NCBI GenBank assembly: GCA_020026285.1
Contig: JAHHQS010000119.1
Span: 1-12,395 of the forward strand
DNA from: Parabacteroides sp.
GTDB lineage: Bacteria; Bacteroidota; Bacteroidia; Bacteroidales; Tannerellaceae
Reading direction: 5' to 3'
Length of the DNA stretch: 12,395 nt
In this document: positions 1-6,970 of the stretch, piece by piece
Position numbering within the stretch: position 1 is the stretch's first letter
Layout of the letters: each line of letters begins with the position of its first letter
The notes under the pieces: generated by a model
Told to the model about the DNA's origin: nothing
Seen by the model: the letters and a program-made list of their open reading frames with translations, nothing else
The model's database searches: none
Translations under genes and position numbers: made by a program

Positions 1-11
1 GTGTTTATTAA

Positions 12-116
12 CCATGTGTTACACGTGCTGTGTTACAAAGCGATAATGAACGTTTGCTTATTCTTCAGAATACATTAGAAGTCAAAGATATACGCGAGGG
101 AAAACCGTTAGGTTGA
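12..116 (+). pseudogene. Tail of an unidentified plus-strand reading frame
   Basis: After a TAA at 9-11, one frame stays open for 34 codons and ends at TGA 114-116. Its predicted C-terminus (..LQSDNERLLILQN.. then ..REGKPLG) has a protein-like composition, and a rho-independent terminator follows 24 bases later, as expected at a gene end. The in-frame TAA just upstream means that this is either a frameshifted gene tail or a chance frame. No family is recognised. The rest of any such gene lies to the left of the window. Confidence 0.3.
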
Positions 117-140
117 AAGCCCCAAGCGGATCACAAAACA

Positions 141-179
141 AACGCAAGTAGCAAAATTGTTACTTGCGTTTTTCTTTTA
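141..179 (+). terminator. Bidirectional rho-independent terminator between the left fragment and bla
   Basis: AACGCAAGTA (141-150) and TACTTGCGTT (161-170) are exact reverse complements, giving a 10-bp stem that can be extended by a G-U pair inside. A T-rich tail (171-179) follows on the plus strand. On the minus strand the tail reads TTTGTTTTG. The hairpin can therefore stop transcription from both converging units. The plus-strand tail overlaps the bla stop codon. Confidence 0.85.
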
Positions 180-1136
180 TATGCATTTTTGTAGAAACGA
201 ATAAACTTTACGCGACACTTCGGCTATTATACGCTCATTTGTTTCCAAATCTTCTCTTGATTCTTTCACAAACACAGCAATACTGAATTTTCGATTCTCT
301 GACATAAATACAAAACCGATATCATTTACTCCTACAAACACTCCATTCTTATCCTTGACACTTGTACCTGTTTTATGCCCTATACGTACTTTTGAAGGCA
401 ACCCCGCAGGCAATCGATGCACACCCGTTGTACAATTTAGCATAGAGTGTAAAATAAAGTCATAATATTCTCCTTTTATTATCCGACCGGCAATGAAATC
501 ATCAAGCAATTTAGCCGATGACAAAGGCGTACTCCAATTATCAAAGCATTTGCTTTCGTCGAAGTGCATTTCTTGTTCTGTCGCAGAAATATTGAAATCA
601 CTCACCCCTATATTTCGAAGCAAAGCATCTGTTCGTTGAGGATTGATAATATGGTCAAAAAGGATATCACACGCATTATTGTCACTCCAATGTAACGTAT
701 AAGTCAATAATTCTTTAACTGAAAACCAAGTGTTACCCTCAGGATATTTGTCACGTAAAGGGCTATAGGTATCTGTATGCAGTTCCTCCTTTTTCACATA
801 AATCAGTGTATCCAAATGAACAGCATTTTGTTCCAAGTTCTTAACCACAGCCAACGCTTGATGAAACTTATATACACTCATCATCGGATAACGTTCATCA
901 TTATTTATTGTCAGTGTGTCTTTGCCATCTATAATAACAGCAATGCCCACTTGTGCCTTATAACTGGCAATAAGATGACGTAATTGCAATTTTAGAGGTT
1001 CATAATCTTGAGCCAAGACGGCAGGAGAACAGATTAATATCAGTAAAACAAAAGACACAACTTTCTGCCAAATTGACACAATAGCAAGTTTTGTATAATT
1101 TCTGAACTTGTTTGATTCCGACTTCCGATTCTGCAT
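177..1136 (-). CDS. bla: Class A beta-lactamase, CfxA/PER-like branch
   Basis: This is a predicted periplasmic serine beta-lactamase that would hydrolyse beta-lactams through an acyl-enzyme. The 319-residue product has a long basic N-terminus, a hydrophobic segment (26-41) and a likely signal peptidase I site after A42 (AVLA-QD). C36 lacks a good lipobox. The class A motifs are present in order: S87-V-Y-K90 (nucleophile and lysine), S151-D-N153, E187 in the omega-loop (general base, Ambler 166) and K255-T-G-T-S. H191 falls at Ambler 170, where TEM has Asn and PER-type enzymes have His. Asp at 157 (Ambler 136) and the MMSVYK context also match the CfxA/CepA/PER/VEB-like branch of Bacteroidota enzymes. 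The ATG at 1136 is the only ATG before the signal segment. The substrate range (for example cephalosporinase or extended spectrum) cannot be read from the sequence. The nearest promoter match is about 325 bases upstream. Confidence 0.95.
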   Translation of the reverse strand: MQNRKSESNKFRNYTKLAIVSIWQKVVSFVLLILICSPAVLAQDYEPLKLQLRHLIASYKAQVGIAVIIDGKDTLTINNDERYPMMSVYKFHQALAVVKNLEQNAVHLDTLIYVKKEELHTDTYSPLRDKYPEGNTWFSVKELLTYTLHWSDNNACDILFDHIINPQRTDALLRNIGVSDFNISATEQEMHFDESKCFDNWSTPLSSAKLLDDFIAGRIIKGEYYDFILHSMLNCTTGVHRLPAGLPSKVRIGHKTGTSVKDKNGVFVGVNDIGFVFMSENRKFSIAVFVKESREDLETNERIIAEVSRKVYSFLQKCI

Positions 1137-1179
1137 AATTTTAGAATAATATCTTCTACTTATTTATTTTAACTTTATC

Positions 1180-1378
1180 CTATTTCAACTCATTTTCCAA
1201 TTCCTCAGCACTAAGATTCTTGATAAATTTACTACCCTAACGGCTTTTCGCCTGAAGAGTTATAATCCGCATTCCTAATGCCACAAAAAACTTCAGCACT
1301 TCACTGTTTTACAAGAGCTACTGCTTTAATTGGACTTTGTTTACGTGTGCTCAGGTCATAAAGCAATGAAGCGTAATC
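1180..1378 (-). pseudogene. Decayed coding-like sequence in the bla leader
   Basis: Between bla and its candidate promoter, the minus strand carries coding-like pieces in two frames. One frame (1378 to 1232) gives 25 codons (..LYDLSTRKQSPIKAV..), one in-frame TGA (1301-1303), then 22 codons (..CGIRNADYNSSGEKPLG) and a stop. A second frame (1236 to 1180) gives 18 codons ending ..KNLSAEELENELK and TAG, which resembles a normal protein C-terminus. Neither piece has a clear start. They could be remnants of displaced genes, a conserved non-coding leader, or chance. No family is recognised. The rest of the 432-base gap (1137-1568) holds only a promoter match and a terminator. Confidence 0.3.
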
Positions 1379-1460
1379 TTAATTTAGCGTCAGAAACTGA
1401 CTCATACAAATACATTTTAATATGAAACACTACCATAGCACTCAATTATTGCGTATTCCA

Positions 1461-1491
1461 CAAAAATAAGATATTTATTGATTCCAGACAA
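1461..1491 (-). promoter_or_regulatory. Candidate Bacteroidota promoter facing bla
   Basis: On the minus strand, TATTTTTG (1468-1461) fits the TAnnTTTG -7 box. A TTG (1491-1489) lies 20 bases upstream, near the usual -33 spacing. The promoter sits just after the terminator of the neighbouring operon and would transcribe toward bla, with the start near 1454 and a leader of about 320 bases. No closer TAnnTTTG match was found upstream of bla. Confidence 0.5.
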
Positions 1492-1509
1492 TATATTCTT
1501 TCAACACAT

Positions 1510-1541
1510 AAAAAAGGTCTTCAAATTTGAAGACCTTTTTT
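1510..1541 (-). terminator. Perfect palindromic terminator of the paralogue operon
   Basis: A 32-base perfect palindrome lies 27 bases after the stop of the second paralogue. The arm AGGTCTTCAAA pairs with TTTGAAGACCT and is flanked by A and T runs on either side. It forms a strong stem with a U-tract in either direction, and here it ends the minus-strand operon. Confidence 0.88.
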
Positions 1542-1568
1542 TATTTCGCAATAATTTAATTTTTCAAT

Positions 1569-2213
1569 TTAATCTCTCGGTTTGTCATCGCCGATAATCA
1601 ACAAAATAATGATTGCCAATATCGGAGAGAAGAAGATACTCAATAGTAGCCAACCTACCACATTGCGATGACGTTTGCGAGCTATTTGGGCAACAAGTAC
1701 AAATAACCCAATTGCAGCACCGAGAATCATCAAAGGTATTAAAGGTAATGAAATCAAAGCCAATCCTCCACCAAGAGCTGAAAAGAAAGAACTGTCATTT
1801 CCACTTTCCTCTGCCAATGCTTCATCCACTATCACTTTTGAATCGGCAGTTTCATAAGAAATCAATTTATATTCTACCTTAAATGCAGGATAATTAGACC
1901 ATCCATCTGTCTTATAATAATGATAATTTCTCGCACGTTCATAGGCTGGAATATCAAATTTCTTGACGAATCCGGGATGTATGGTCACATTTTGACTATA
2001 GATTTCACGATCTATGGGATTGCCTTGCATATCATAGTAAGTCAACTGAAACTTAACCTTTTCTATATCCTGCTCAGTATTATTCTTCAAAGACATAGCG
2101 CCATTAAAATCCAATGAGCCTTGCTCATACGATACGAATGAGACATCGTCGTCAGCAACAGCCGACAATGAAAAATTAAGAAGTAGTACGAATAATAAAA
2201 TAACCTTTTTCAT
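1569..2213 (-). CDS. Exported two-helix membrane protein, downstream paralogue
   Basis: This 214-residue protein has no recognised family. It has a signal peptide (1-20, ending SAVA), a beta-rich extracytoplasmic domain (about 21-122), an acidic linker (about 123-142), a first transmembrane segment (about 147-177), a basic loop RKRHRN (179-184) and a second transmembrane segment (186-208). By the positive-inside rule the basic loop is cytoplasmic. The extracytoplasmic domain (..VSYEQ.., ..DMQGNP.., ..DIPAYE.., YHYYK) is clearly paralogous to that of the gene 14 bases upstream. Its features (polar N-terminal strands, a statement of bond to the membrane by a C-terminal hairpin) resemble FxLYD-like or Ig-like domains, but this is only a fold guess. 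It is second in a two-gene operon that ends at the palindromic terminator. Function is unknown, with an envelope role inferred only from topology. Confidence 0.8.
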   Translation of the reverse strand: MKKVILLFVLLLNFSLSAVADDDVSFVSYEQGSLDFNGAMSLKNNTEQDIEKVKFQLTYYDMQGNPIDREIYSQNVTIHPGFVKKFDIPAYERARNYHYYKTDGWSNYPAFKVEYKLISYETADSKVIVDEALAEESGNDSSFFSALGGGLALISLPLIPLMILGAAIGLFVLVAQIARKRHRNVVGWLLLSIFFSPILAIIILLIIGDDKPRD

Positions 2214-2227
2214 CGCTAAAATTTAAA

Positions 2228-3103
2228 TTATGGTCTGTAATAATAATCTCTCTTATTGTCACCAAGGAATAAAAGAATAAGAATCATCAAAAACGGAGTA
2301 AAGAACATACTCAAGATAATCCAGCGAATTGCATTTCTGTTGCGTCTGCGCGCCATTTCACCAACCATTGCAAATAGTCCGGCAAAAACACCAAACAAAA
2401 ATAGCCGCACAAGATCTTTTACCAAAGGATTGTATGGGCATTCGTCATTATCCTGTAAAATCTGTTGGGATTCTTCATCTTCTGCAATAGCCAGTTTTGT
2501 TTCAGTCGGGTTTTCGGCTTCGGTTCCATCAGCCACACTGACCAGTACACCCTCTTCCATTTCTTTCAAGTTCTCATCGTCAGTTTCATCAGCCACGCTC
2601 ACCAACATTTCCTCTTTGGGAGCTTTTCTTTTTATGATAACCTTCTTTCCTTTCGGTGTCTTAGTTTTTTCAATCACCTTTTCAACCGCTTTCGTTTCAG
2701 CCACCGCAGGTTTAGTATTTTGGGGCTTTACAACCGTCTGATTATGGCTCAATAGTTTAAATCTGATTTTAAATGTAGGGTTTCCCAATGGTTCGGGAGT
2801 TTTATAATAGTGGTAGAATCTGTCATGTTCATAAGCTGGAATATCCACTTTACGCACCATACCCGGAGCTATGGAAACTTTTCTGCTATAGTCTTCATAA
2901 TCCATTGGATTATTATTCATATCGAGATAGGTGATGCGGAACTGTACATCCTTGATTTCATCTTCAGAATTGTTTCTCAAAGCCAACGTACCTTTCGAAT
3001 CTATCCAACGCTGTTCATACGAAACCATCGTCACCGCCACATCAGCCACAGCTGACAAGGAGATAGTAACGACAAGCACTAATAATAAAACAACTTTTTT
3101 CAT
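2228..3103 (-). CDS. Exported two-helix membrane protein with repeat-bearing linker, upstream paralogue
   Basis: This is the first gene of the operon, 291 residues from the ATG at 3103. That start gives a clean signal peptide (MKKVVLL.. to SAVA20) matching the paralogue. The ATG at 3172 would add 23 residues and lies upstream of the promoter match at 3143-3150, so it is disfavoured. The domains are: a beta-rich extracytoplasmic domain (21-120), similar almost residue by residue to the downstream gene; a long charged linker (121-225) rich in Lys and then Glu; a transmembrane segment (about 230-250); a basic loop ARRRNRN (251-257); and a second transmembrane segment (260-281). The linker is absent from the paralogue and contains LVSVAD twice, at 167 and 187, exactly 20 residues apart. 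No family is recognised. Lys-rich and acidic linker parts suggest an extended spacer. Confidence 0.8.
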   Translation of the reverse strand: MKKVVLLLVLVVTISLSAVADVAVTMVSYEQRWIDSKGTLALRNNSEDEIKDVQFRITYLDMNNNPMDYEDYSRKVSIAPGMVRKVDIPAYEHDRFYHYYKTPEPLGNPTFKIRFKLLSHNQTVVKPQNTKPAVAETKAVEKVIEKTKTPKGKKVIIKRKAPKEEMLVSVADETDDENLKEMEEGVLVSVADGTEAENPTETKLAIAEDEESQQILQDNDECPYNPLVKDLVRLFLFGVFAGLFAMVGEMARRRNRNAIRWIILSMFFTPFLMILILLFLGDNKRDYYYRP

Positions 3104-3142
3104 AGCTTTAGTCTTTAATTTTCTATGGTATTTCCTATATAA

Positions 3143-3158
3143 CAAAGTTACAAAACTA
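3143..3158 (-). promoter_or_regulatory. Candidate -7 boxes for the paralogue operon
   Basis: On the minus strand, TAACTTTG (3150-3143) and TAGTTTTG (3158-3151) both fit TAnnTTTG. The nearer one would give a start near 3137 and a leader of about 33 bases to the ATG at 3103. No clear -33 TTG accompanies either box, so the support is moderate. Confidence 0.45.
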
Positions 3159-3243
3159 TTTAATATATACACACTTAATTTCCTAAAACTGTGAAATGTT
3201 GTAAAACATTCTCAAATAGCGGCAGGATTCTGCTTTTCTTTGC

Positions 3244-3251
3244 TATTTTTG
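3244..3251 (+). promoter_or_regulatory. Candidate promoter of the GDPD gene
   Basis: TATTTTTG is a full match to the TAnnTTTG -7 box and sits in the context TTTGCTATTTTTGCA, close to the motif at 12355. The start would be near 3258, leaving a leader of about 70 bases. The -33 element is not evident. It is divergent from the paralogue operon promoter about 100 bases away. Confidence 0.6.
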
Positions 3252-3279
3252 CATCGTAAAACCATTAAAAAAAATCGGA

Positions 3280-3298
3280 CCGTGGAAATACCCCGCGG
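3280..3298 (+). promoter_or_regulatory. GC-rich hairpin in the GDPD 5' UTR
   Basis: CCGTGG (3280-3285) can pair with CCGCGG (3293-3298), with one G-U pair and a 7-base loop. It is a GC-rich patch in an otherwise very AT-rich leader and ends 32 bases before the ATG. No U-tract follows, so it is not a terminator. It could affect mRNA stability or translation, but no known riboswitch family is recognised. Confidence 0.35.
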
Positions 3299-3330
3299 AC
3301 TTTATTCAACATAAAATTTAATTAACCGAC

Positions 3331-5349
3331 ATGAAAAAATTAATCTTATCTATTTTCCTAATGGCTGTTGCCGTACAAGCATATGCTTGGAAACCATTAA
3401 TGGCAGGACACAGAGGCAGTAACCTTGGTGTCGCAAATACAGCCGAAGCCTATCGCAATGGTGTGGACGTTTATGGCTATCAAGGCTTGGAATGCGACGT
3501 TCGTGTCACTTCCGACGGCCACTATGTAATTTGCCACGATGAAACGACCAACTCATTGGGTGGTAATCTAAACGTTGCTACTGCCACTTTAGAGCAGTTG
3601 AAAGCCGAGACATTGACTCAAACCCGCAACGGAATTGAATACACTGGTAAAATCTGTACCGTTGCCGAATACCTTGACATCTGTAAGGAAAAGAATGCGT
3701 TCCCTATCATTGAATTGAAATGGACAACAGGCATCAACAACAACGATATGTCAAAATTCCCAGGCTTAATGAAATTGGTTGACGAACGCAATATGCGCTC
3801 AACAGCTATTTTCTTGACCTCAATGCAAAAATCATTGGAATATATCCGCACGAACTATCCCGATGCCACTTGCCAATACCTAATCAGCAATCCTAACGAT
3901 GACCGCTTCAATTGGTGTGTGAAATGGAATGTCAATCCGTCCATCCAATCCGGAAAATTCGAGAAAGATTTGGTCGTTAGATACCATCAAAAAGGTTTGC
4001 AAGTAGCCATGTGGACTGTAAACAGCGAAAGCAACTATAACAAATACGGCAAATGGGGCGTTTACATGATGACTTGCGACTACTTGCCAGCTAAGGATAT
4101 GCCTGAATTGCCAGAAGTGGATTGGGATGCCATTCCACAAGTGAAAGATCCTATCCAACTTGATGTCACAGTTCTTTGGGAAAGAAGTTTGGTCAAAGAC
4201 AACCTTCCTATAAATTTTCCTTCAAAGTCAGGTGAGATTTACAAGACAGGACAACAGGCTGCCATCGTTGACGGAGTTTTCTATGTCAACGACTACGGCA
4301 CAAAGACACTGCTTGTCATGGACCAAAACAGCACAGAAGTAAAAGCTATCCCTGCCAGTGATGAATTGAGCGGTAGCCCTGCAATGGGTATCACTTCCGA
4401 CGATGCCGGTAACATCATCCAACGCTATGAAGATGGCATTTCTGTAAATCCGTCAAAAATCCGCATCTTCAAAAAAGGCGAAAAGACAGGTAAAATCATC
4501 AATTTCACCCTACCCAACAACGGACAGGCTAACTTTGCCTATGCCAGTGGTGACGTATTTTCTGCAGAAGGCGGTTACTTGTATGTCTATCCCAACCGCC
4601 AAAGCGAGGTCTATACCATACAAATCAAAAACGGTGAATTAGGCTCTATCACATCCGTAGCCAATCTGTCTATCGCAGCATCAACAGCAGGAGTGATTCT
4701 TCCTATCGATAACAATCCTAAAAACTTCATCTACCAAGTGCGTAACTATGGTTTCTACTTGGTCAACGGAACAGACAAGGGCGATTACTTGACAGGCTCT
4801 GGCAACACTACCGCACCTAACCGCAACACTTCATTGGGCGGTGCATTCTTGCGTATCGACGGACACGATATTTTAGTTCACCCTTCAGGAACAAACTATA
4901 ACGGCGGTTTCTCTATCAAAGATATGTCAGCCTCTGCCAAAAACTTGGCAACCATCGAACCTCTTGGCAAATTAGGTTACACCGCCAACAGTTCAACAGG
5001 CTCATTCATGAAAGCCGTTAAAGAGGATGAAAACACCTATACACTCTATGTTTACGCTATGGGTGCAGGCTACGGAGCATACCGCATCTCCAAGAAAGGC
5101 GCAGGAGTGGAAAACATCACTGCTCAAAACAATGCAAAATTATATCCAACAGTTGTCAACGATATAGCCACTCTTAGTAGCGACAACCCTATTAACGACA
5201 TCCAAATCTTCAATCTATCAGGCGCAATGGTATTCAGCACAAAAGGTAACAACGAAAACGTACAAACCCTTAACCTTGGCGAACTACCACAAGGAACATA
5301 CATCCTACGCCTCAACCAAAATGAATCTATCAAATTGATAAAGAAATAA
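3331..5349 (+). CDS. T9SS-exported glycerophosphodiester phosphodiesterase with beta-propeller-like region
   Basis: The enzyme is predicted to hydrolyse glycerophosphodiesters to glycerol-3-phosphate and an alcohol outside the cytoplasm. The 672-residue product has a signal peptide (1-19, AYA-W), then a GDPD TIM-barrel (about 20-262). The barrel shows H27-R28-G, N36-T-A-E39, E54-x-D56 (metal ligands), H69 (catalytic) and E128-x-K130. Residues about 275-590 are beta-rich with recurring strand-turn units (for example ..VFYVNDYG.., ..YLYVYPN.., ..YTLYVYAMG..), suggesting a propeller-like domain; this is inferred. Residues about 595-672 (LYPTVV.., IQIFNLSG, LPQGTYIL, final IKLIKK) match the T9SS type A sorting domain, which sends a protein across the outer membrane and is usually cleaved on attachment. 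The gene is probably monocistronic or followed by the small split gene at 5368. Substrate (lipid deacylation products or teichoic-like polymers) is unknown. Confidence 0.92.
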   Translation: MKKLILSIFLMAVAVQAYAWKPLMAGHRGSNLGVANTAEAYRNGVDVYGYQGLECDVRVTSDGHYVICHDETTNSLGGNLNVATATLEQLKAETLTQTRNGIEYTGKICTVAEYLDICKEKNAFPIIELKWTTGINNNDMSKFPGLMKLVDERNMRSTAIFLTSMQKSLEYIRTNYPDATCQYLISNPNDDRFNWCVKWNVNPSIQSGKFEKDLVVRYHQKGLQVAMWTVNSESNYNKYGKWGVYMMTCDYLPAKDMPELPEVDWDAIPQVKDPIQLDVTVLWERSLVKDNLPINFPSKSGEIYKTGQQAAIVDGVFYVNDYGTKTLLVMDQNSTEVKAIPASDELSGSPAMGITSDDAGNIIQRYEDGISVNPSKIRIFKKGEKTGKIINFTLPNNGQANFAYASGDVFSAEGGYLYVYPNRQSEVYTIQIKNGELGSITSVANLSIAASTAGVILPIDNNPKNFIYQVRNYGFYLVNGTDKGDYLTGSGNTTAPNRNTSLGGAFLRIDGHDILVHPSGTNYNGGFSIKDMSASAKNLATIEPLGKLGYTANSSTGSFMKAVKEDENTYTLYVYAMGAGYGAYRISKKGAGVENITAQNNAKLYPTVVNDIATLSSDNPINDIQIFNLSGAMVFSTKGNNENVQTLNLGELPQGTYILRLNQNESIKLIKK

Positions 5350-5367
5350 TCCTTAAAATGTTGTCTT

Positions 5368-5617
5368 ATGGCCTATACATCCAAGATTAATCTGTTCCTT
5401 ATCATACTGATATATGGAATTATCATCGGTGCTATTCTACCGATTTTTGATTATTGATTTTTCTTGGATAGGCCTGGGATTACTGGTCTCAAATTCAGCA
5501 ATTGTCAGTATTTCATTGTTTGGAATACGCTATATTTCACTCCTATCGCCACAAGACGACGACACCTTTGCAGAAGCTCTAAAATCAATAAGCCCTAAAA
5601 TTCAAGTAAAACTTTAG
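5368..5617 (+). pseudogene. Small membrane protein gene split by an apparent frameshift
   Basis: An ATG at 5368 opens a 29-codon frame with a hydrophobic helix (..NLFLIILIYGIIIGAIL..) that stops at TGA 5455-5457. The +1 frame is open from 5414 to TAG 5617 and encodes a second hydrophobic stretch (..IGLGLLVSNSAIV..) and an acidic tail (SPQDDDTFAEAL). Removing one T from the T5 run at 5444-5448 would join them into an 82-residue protein with two helices and a hydrophilic C-terminus. This could be a disrupted gene, a sequencing error or chance. No family is recognised. It starts 18 bases after the GDPD stop, so it could be co-transcribed. The rest of the gap to 5724 holds only an AT-rich region and a small inverted repeat. 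Confidence 0.4.
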
Positions 5618-5675
5618 AAGAAATATTCTCTTTATTTCTATACATTCCATAGTTCTTATATAGATTTTATAGTTA

Positions 5676-5691
5676 TTCCCCAAAAGGGGAA
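5676..5691 (+). repeat. Short inverted repeat upstream of the recombinase
   Basis: TTCCCC-AAAA-GGGGAA forms a 6-bp GC-rich stem with a 4-base loop, 33 bases before the recombinase ATG. An imperfect T-run follows (TTACTTTTT). It could be a weak terminator for upstream transcripts, an operator, or part of a recombination site. No TAnnTTTG promoter was found in 5618-5724. Confidence 0.4.
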
Positions 5692-5724
5692 ATTACTTTT
5701 TAAATCTAACTCTAATTTACAACT

Positions 5725-6924
5725 ATGGATTCAGTAAAAATCAAGTTCCGCACCTCCTCCATTACGGACAAGGAAGGTGTAATCTACTATCAAATCATCC
5801 ATAACCGCGTTATTCGTCAATTAAAGACCGAATACCGCATTTTTAGCGACGAATGGGACACCGATACCTCTTCCGTTAAAATTACAACTGAACATCGTCG
5901 CACACCCCTTCTTGCCATACAAGAAAATATCAGTTGGGACACCAAACGACTCCAAAGCATTATCCGCCGTTTCGAAAATCAGCATCTTCAATATCACACT
6001 GATGATATAGTTACCGCCTTCAATACCCCATCTGACAGCCAAACTCTTTTCAATTTTATGCGTAGTCTGATTGTGCAATTAAAGCAAATGGGAAGACTAC
6101 GCACCTCTGAAACCTACACAGCCACCCTAAAAAGCATAATGGCTTTTCGCAAAAACAAAGACCTATTGCTCGAAGAAATCACCCCCGAATTGATGATGAT
6201 GTTTGAGGTTTACCTACAAAATCGGGGACTGACTCGCAATAGTACCTCATTTTATATGCGAATACTTCGTGCCGTTTTCAATCGTGCCGTCGAAAAGAAT
6301 TTAGTAGAACAATGCCATCCCTTCCGTCATGTTTATACAGGTATTGACAAGACTGTAAAGCGTGCAGTGCCACTATCTATTATCAAACAAATCAAAAAAT
6401 TGGACTTATCGACAGAACCTGCACTCGATTTTGCACGCGACATGTTTCTGTTTTCATTCTATACACGTGGAATGTCATTTATCGACATGGCTTATCTAAA
6501 AAGGAGCAATCTCAACAACGGAATACTCTCCTACCGTCGTCGAAAAACAGGGCAACTACTTTTTATCAAATGGGAAAAATGTATGCAAAACATCATTGAT
6601 AAGTACGACACCAAACTATCCAACTACTTATTACCAATTCTAAAATATCCCTATACACACGAACGAAGTCAATACAAGAATGCCCTATCCGTTATCAACC
6701 GTAATTTGAAAGAAATTGCACAACGTATAAATTGCCCTATCCCTCTTACACTATATGTGGCACGACACTCTTGGGCAAGCATAGCACAAGGAAAAAACAT
6801 TCCTATTTCTGTCATCTCACAAGGGCTCGGTCATGAGTCTGAATTAACGACACAAATCTATTTAGCATCATTAGACAAGTCTGTCATAGATAATGCTAAT
6901 GCTCATATTTTAAAATGTTTATAA
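5725..6924 (+). CDS. Tyrosine recombinase (Bacteroides-type integrase/invertase)
   Basis: This 399-residue site-specific recombinase cuts and rejoins DNA through a 3'-phosphotyrosine intermediate. The N-terminal arm-binding region (about 1-90) and SAM-like core-binding domain (about 105-205) precede the catalytic domain (about 215-399). Visible catalytic residues are R248 (TRGMSFID), K274 (RRRKTG), R347 with H348 (YVARHSWAS), H370 (LGHES) and Y379 (TTQIYLAS), all five conserved in this family. Tyr344 replaces the His often found in the HxxR box, a common variant in Bacteroidota enzymes. Relatives either integrate mobile elements or invert local DNA such as promoters and specificity cassettes. 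It is encoded immediately before a 263-bp spacer with 13-bp inverted repeats and then the Type III restriction genes, on the same strand. Its own promoter is not obvious. It is full length and appears intact. Confidence 0.93.
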   Translation: MDSVKIKFRTSSITDKEGVIYYQIIHNRVIRQLKTEYRIFSDEWDTDTSSVKITTEHRRTPLLAIQENISWDTKRLQSIIRRFENQHLQYHTDDIVTAFNTPSDSQTLFNFMRSLIVQLKQMGRLRTSETYTATLKSIMAFRKNKDLLLEEITPELMMMFEVYLQNRGLTRNSTSFYMRILRAVFNRAVEKNLVEQCHPFRHVYTGIDKTVKRAVPLSIIKQIKKLDLSTEPALDFARDMFLFSFYTRGMSFIDMAYLKRSNLNNGILSYRRRKTGQLLFIKWEKCMQNIIDKYDTKLSNYLLPILKYPYTHERSQYKNALSVINRNLKEIAQRINCPIPLTLYVARHSWASIAQGKNIPISVISQGLGHESELTTQIYLASLDKSVIDNANAHILKCL

Positions 6925-6946
6925 TAATCCTACAAATTATCGCTTG

Positions 6947-6970
6947 TAGTTCTCTTGATAAGAGAAACTA
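6947..6970 (+). repeat. Hairpin with left copy of the 13-bp inverted repeat
   Basis: CTCTTGATAAGAG (6952-6964) folds as CTCTT/AAGAG around GAT. It is extended outward by TAGTT and AACTA with one bulged base. It begins 23 bases after the recombinase stop and lacks a T-tract, so it is a poor rho-independent terminator. The 13-base core is the exact reverse complement of 7113-7125. Confidence 0.6.

Noticed and set aside
2256..2741. 161-codon plus-strand frame opposite the upstream paralogue
   Set aside because: It lies antisense to a gene with clear signal peptide, paralogue and membrane helices. Its Ser/Phe-rich composition is what the complement of a Glu/Lys-rich region gives.
3104..3172. Longer N-terminus of the upstream paralogue starting at 3172
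   Set aside because: It would put 23 polar/basic residues before a normal signal peptide, has no counterpart in the paralogue, and starts upstream of the likely promoter.
5676..5691. CCCC-AAAA-GGGG as an attachment site core
   Set aside because: No second copy was seen on the far side of the restriction genes, so there is no support for it as a duplicated att site.
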